Below, piece by piece: positions 49,238-50,278 of a stretch of DNA of 50,278 nt (positions within the stretch are counted from its first letter, which is position 1; the number at the start of each line of letters is the position of its first letter). Position numbers and translations under genes: made by a program. Location: positions 1 to 50,278 of the forward strand of contig JAUIBK010000025.1 of NCBI GenBank assembly GCA_030428205.1. Reading direction: 5' to 3'. The notes under the pieces are model-generated. The model was not told the origin of the DNA and ran no database searches. It worked only from the letters and a program-made list of their open reading frames with translations. The stretch comes from a bacterium. GTDB lineage: Bacteria > Bdellovibrionota_C > UBA2361 > RFPC01.

Positions 49238-50278
49238 TTACCTGATGAGATTAATGGTGTCTCGGATCATATCACTCGCCTGGGAAAACACTTGAGAACC
49301 AGCTTGATACCCTCGTTGGAGAACGACAAGATCAACAAATTCAGTGGTCAGATCGACATTCGAGAGCTCAAGAGCACCACCTGTTACATTTCCAGTTCCA
49401 CTTGTTCCGGCTGTGTTTTGGGTCGCAGTTCCAGAAGCCTCTGATGCTTCAAAAGTCCCTGAACCGGCACGGTTAAGCCCCTCAACATTAGTAAATGACG
49501 CTACCGGTACCGAACCAACAAGAACCTCTGTTCCTCCGGTGAGCTTGGCGATAATCGTGCCGTCTGGACGAAACTCATAGTCATCAATACTTCCTGTGCT
49601 CTGACCATCTTGCACAATCGTATTCAGAACAGATGCGCCTGAAAACTGGCTAAAGTTTGAAAAGTCCACCGTAAAACTTCCAGTCGCTGCTCCGTTTGAG
49701 TATGCGGGAGCACCCGTGAGAACTGCGGCCGCTTGATCGTCAGTAGCAATAAGTCCATCTGTTCCAAAACTCAGCGTAGTATCTGAACCAACTTGCACTG
49801 GCACACCTTCAGTTCCACCAACACCGCTTCCATCCATGTATCCACGAGCTGTCCAAGTGTTCACATCAGTCTTATAAAAAGCAATGGTTAATGCATGCCC
49901 CTCTCCAAGGCTATCGTATACGGTCACACCTGTTAAGAGATCCGCATTTGCACCCACTTCAGTGAAAGTAGCAGGATTCGTTGGAATATTGTTTATCGGT
50001 GTAGAAGAACCATCAAGATTTCCCGAAACAGTAACAGCTGATGTTGGCGTTCCTGTGATATCGAGATTTACCATATCTATTGTGCCAAGAGAGGTTCCTG
50101 TTGCCCCCGTATATCCTAACACTTTCTCACCAGAACCAAGAGCAAGCTCTCCGACCGAGTCGATAATAAAACTCCCGTCTCGGGTGTATTGCTGATCTGC
50201 CACTGAGCCTACAGTAAAAAACCCATCTCCTTCAATTGCCACATCAAGAGAGCGATCTGTAAATTCAACCGTTCCTAC
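49238..50278 (-). CDS. flgE: Flagellar hook protein FlgE, 3' part (5' end outside the window)
   Basis: The open frame continues to the window edge (VGTVEFTDRSLDVAIEGDGF), so no start is called; about 346 residues are visible. SLDVAIEGDGFFTVGS is the conserved N-terminal rod/hook phrase. The long central beta domains follow (ADLLTGVTVYDSLGEGHALT, ATGSFTVDFSNFSQFSGASV). The C-terminus SNVDLTTEFVDLVVLQRGYQ ending DMIRDTINLIR is the hook/rod signature. It is more FlgE- than FlgG-like because of the large middle domain and the FEASEASGTATQNTAGTSGT stretch. It forms the hook outside the cell, exported by the flagellar type III apparatus. Confidence 0.88.
   Translation of the reverse strand, partial: VGTVEFTDRSLDVAIEGDGFFTVGSVADQQYTRDGSFIIDSVGELALGSGEKVLGYTGATGTSLGTIDMVNLDITGTPTSAVTVSGNLDGSSTPINNIPTNPATFTEVGANADLLTGVTVYDSLGEGHALTIAFYKTDVNTWTARGYMDGSGVGGTEGVPVQVGSDTTLSFGTDGLIATDDQAAAVLTGAPAYSNGAATGSFTVDFSNFSQFSGASVLNTIVQDGQSTGSIDDYEFRPDGTIIAKLTGGTEVLVGSVPVASFTNVEGLNRAGSGTFEASEASGTATQNTAGTSGTGNVTGGALELSNVDLTTEFVDLVVLQRGYQAGSQVFSQASDMIRDTINLIR

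Overview
The window reads as chromosomal DNA of a free-living, flagellated Gram-negative bacterium. The support is a flagellar hook protein gene running off the right end, MurJ, a FliH/FliI-type pair, several lipoproteins with clear lipoboxes, and periplasmic DsbA-like and cyclophilin proteins. The exact phylum cannot be read from the sequence; the mix of CotH, thrombospondin type 3 repeats and many lipoproteins is reminiscent of Bdellovibrionota or deltaproteobacterial-type lineages, but that is only an impression. No transposase, integrase, CRISPR array, rRNA or tRNA was recognised.

0.2-27.1 kb holds mostly housekeeping and envelope genes of moderate, AT-leaning composition. They include a giant membrane-anchored CotH / beta-helix / CYTH-like fusion; a small lipoprotein; YtoQ; two secreted low-complexity or Ca-binding repeat proteins; superoxide dismutase; a three-gene operon (phosphoribosyltransferase-like, zinc ribbon, YaeQ); acylphosphatase with a periplasmic cyclophilin; a DsbA-like oxidoreductase; UspA; a phosphofructokinase; two lipoprotein hydrolases; an ABC-2-type permease; MurJ; a FliH-like/FliI-like pair; and an 827-residue protein with annexin-like repeats.

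27.1-49.0 kb looks like one functional island. It encodes two glutathionylspermidine-synthase-like ATP-grasp proteins, one with its catalytic residues and one that has lost them. It also encodes a homospermidine-synthase-like protein, an S-adenosylmethionine-decarboxylase-like protein overlapping a DUF3326 gene, a JmjC/cupin protein, an AAA+ ATPase, an XpaC-TelA pair, a GluR0-like ligand-gated ion channel with an unusual TIGTGD filter, a lone solute-binding protein, an APH-type kinase, a lipoprotein with a Ser/Gly tail and several unknowns. The inferred theme is synthesis of polyamine (or amine-peptide) conjugates coupled to envelope or ion-flux stress sensing, comparable in parts to the ygiBC and yjfIJKLMC neighbourhoods of E. 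coli and xpaC-yaaN of Bacillus.

Two things mark the island physically. Seven of its genes (27476, 28904, 36486, 39221, 39863, 46844, 48464) use strongly G/C-ending codons and strong Shine-Dalgarno sites, while their neighbours do not. The gaps between genes carry a dispersed hairpin repeat family built from TTGACC/GGTCAA words, seven copies of which lie between 27.1 and 45.3 kb and none of which I found elsewhere. 49.2 kb to the end is the 3' part of a flagellar hook gene.
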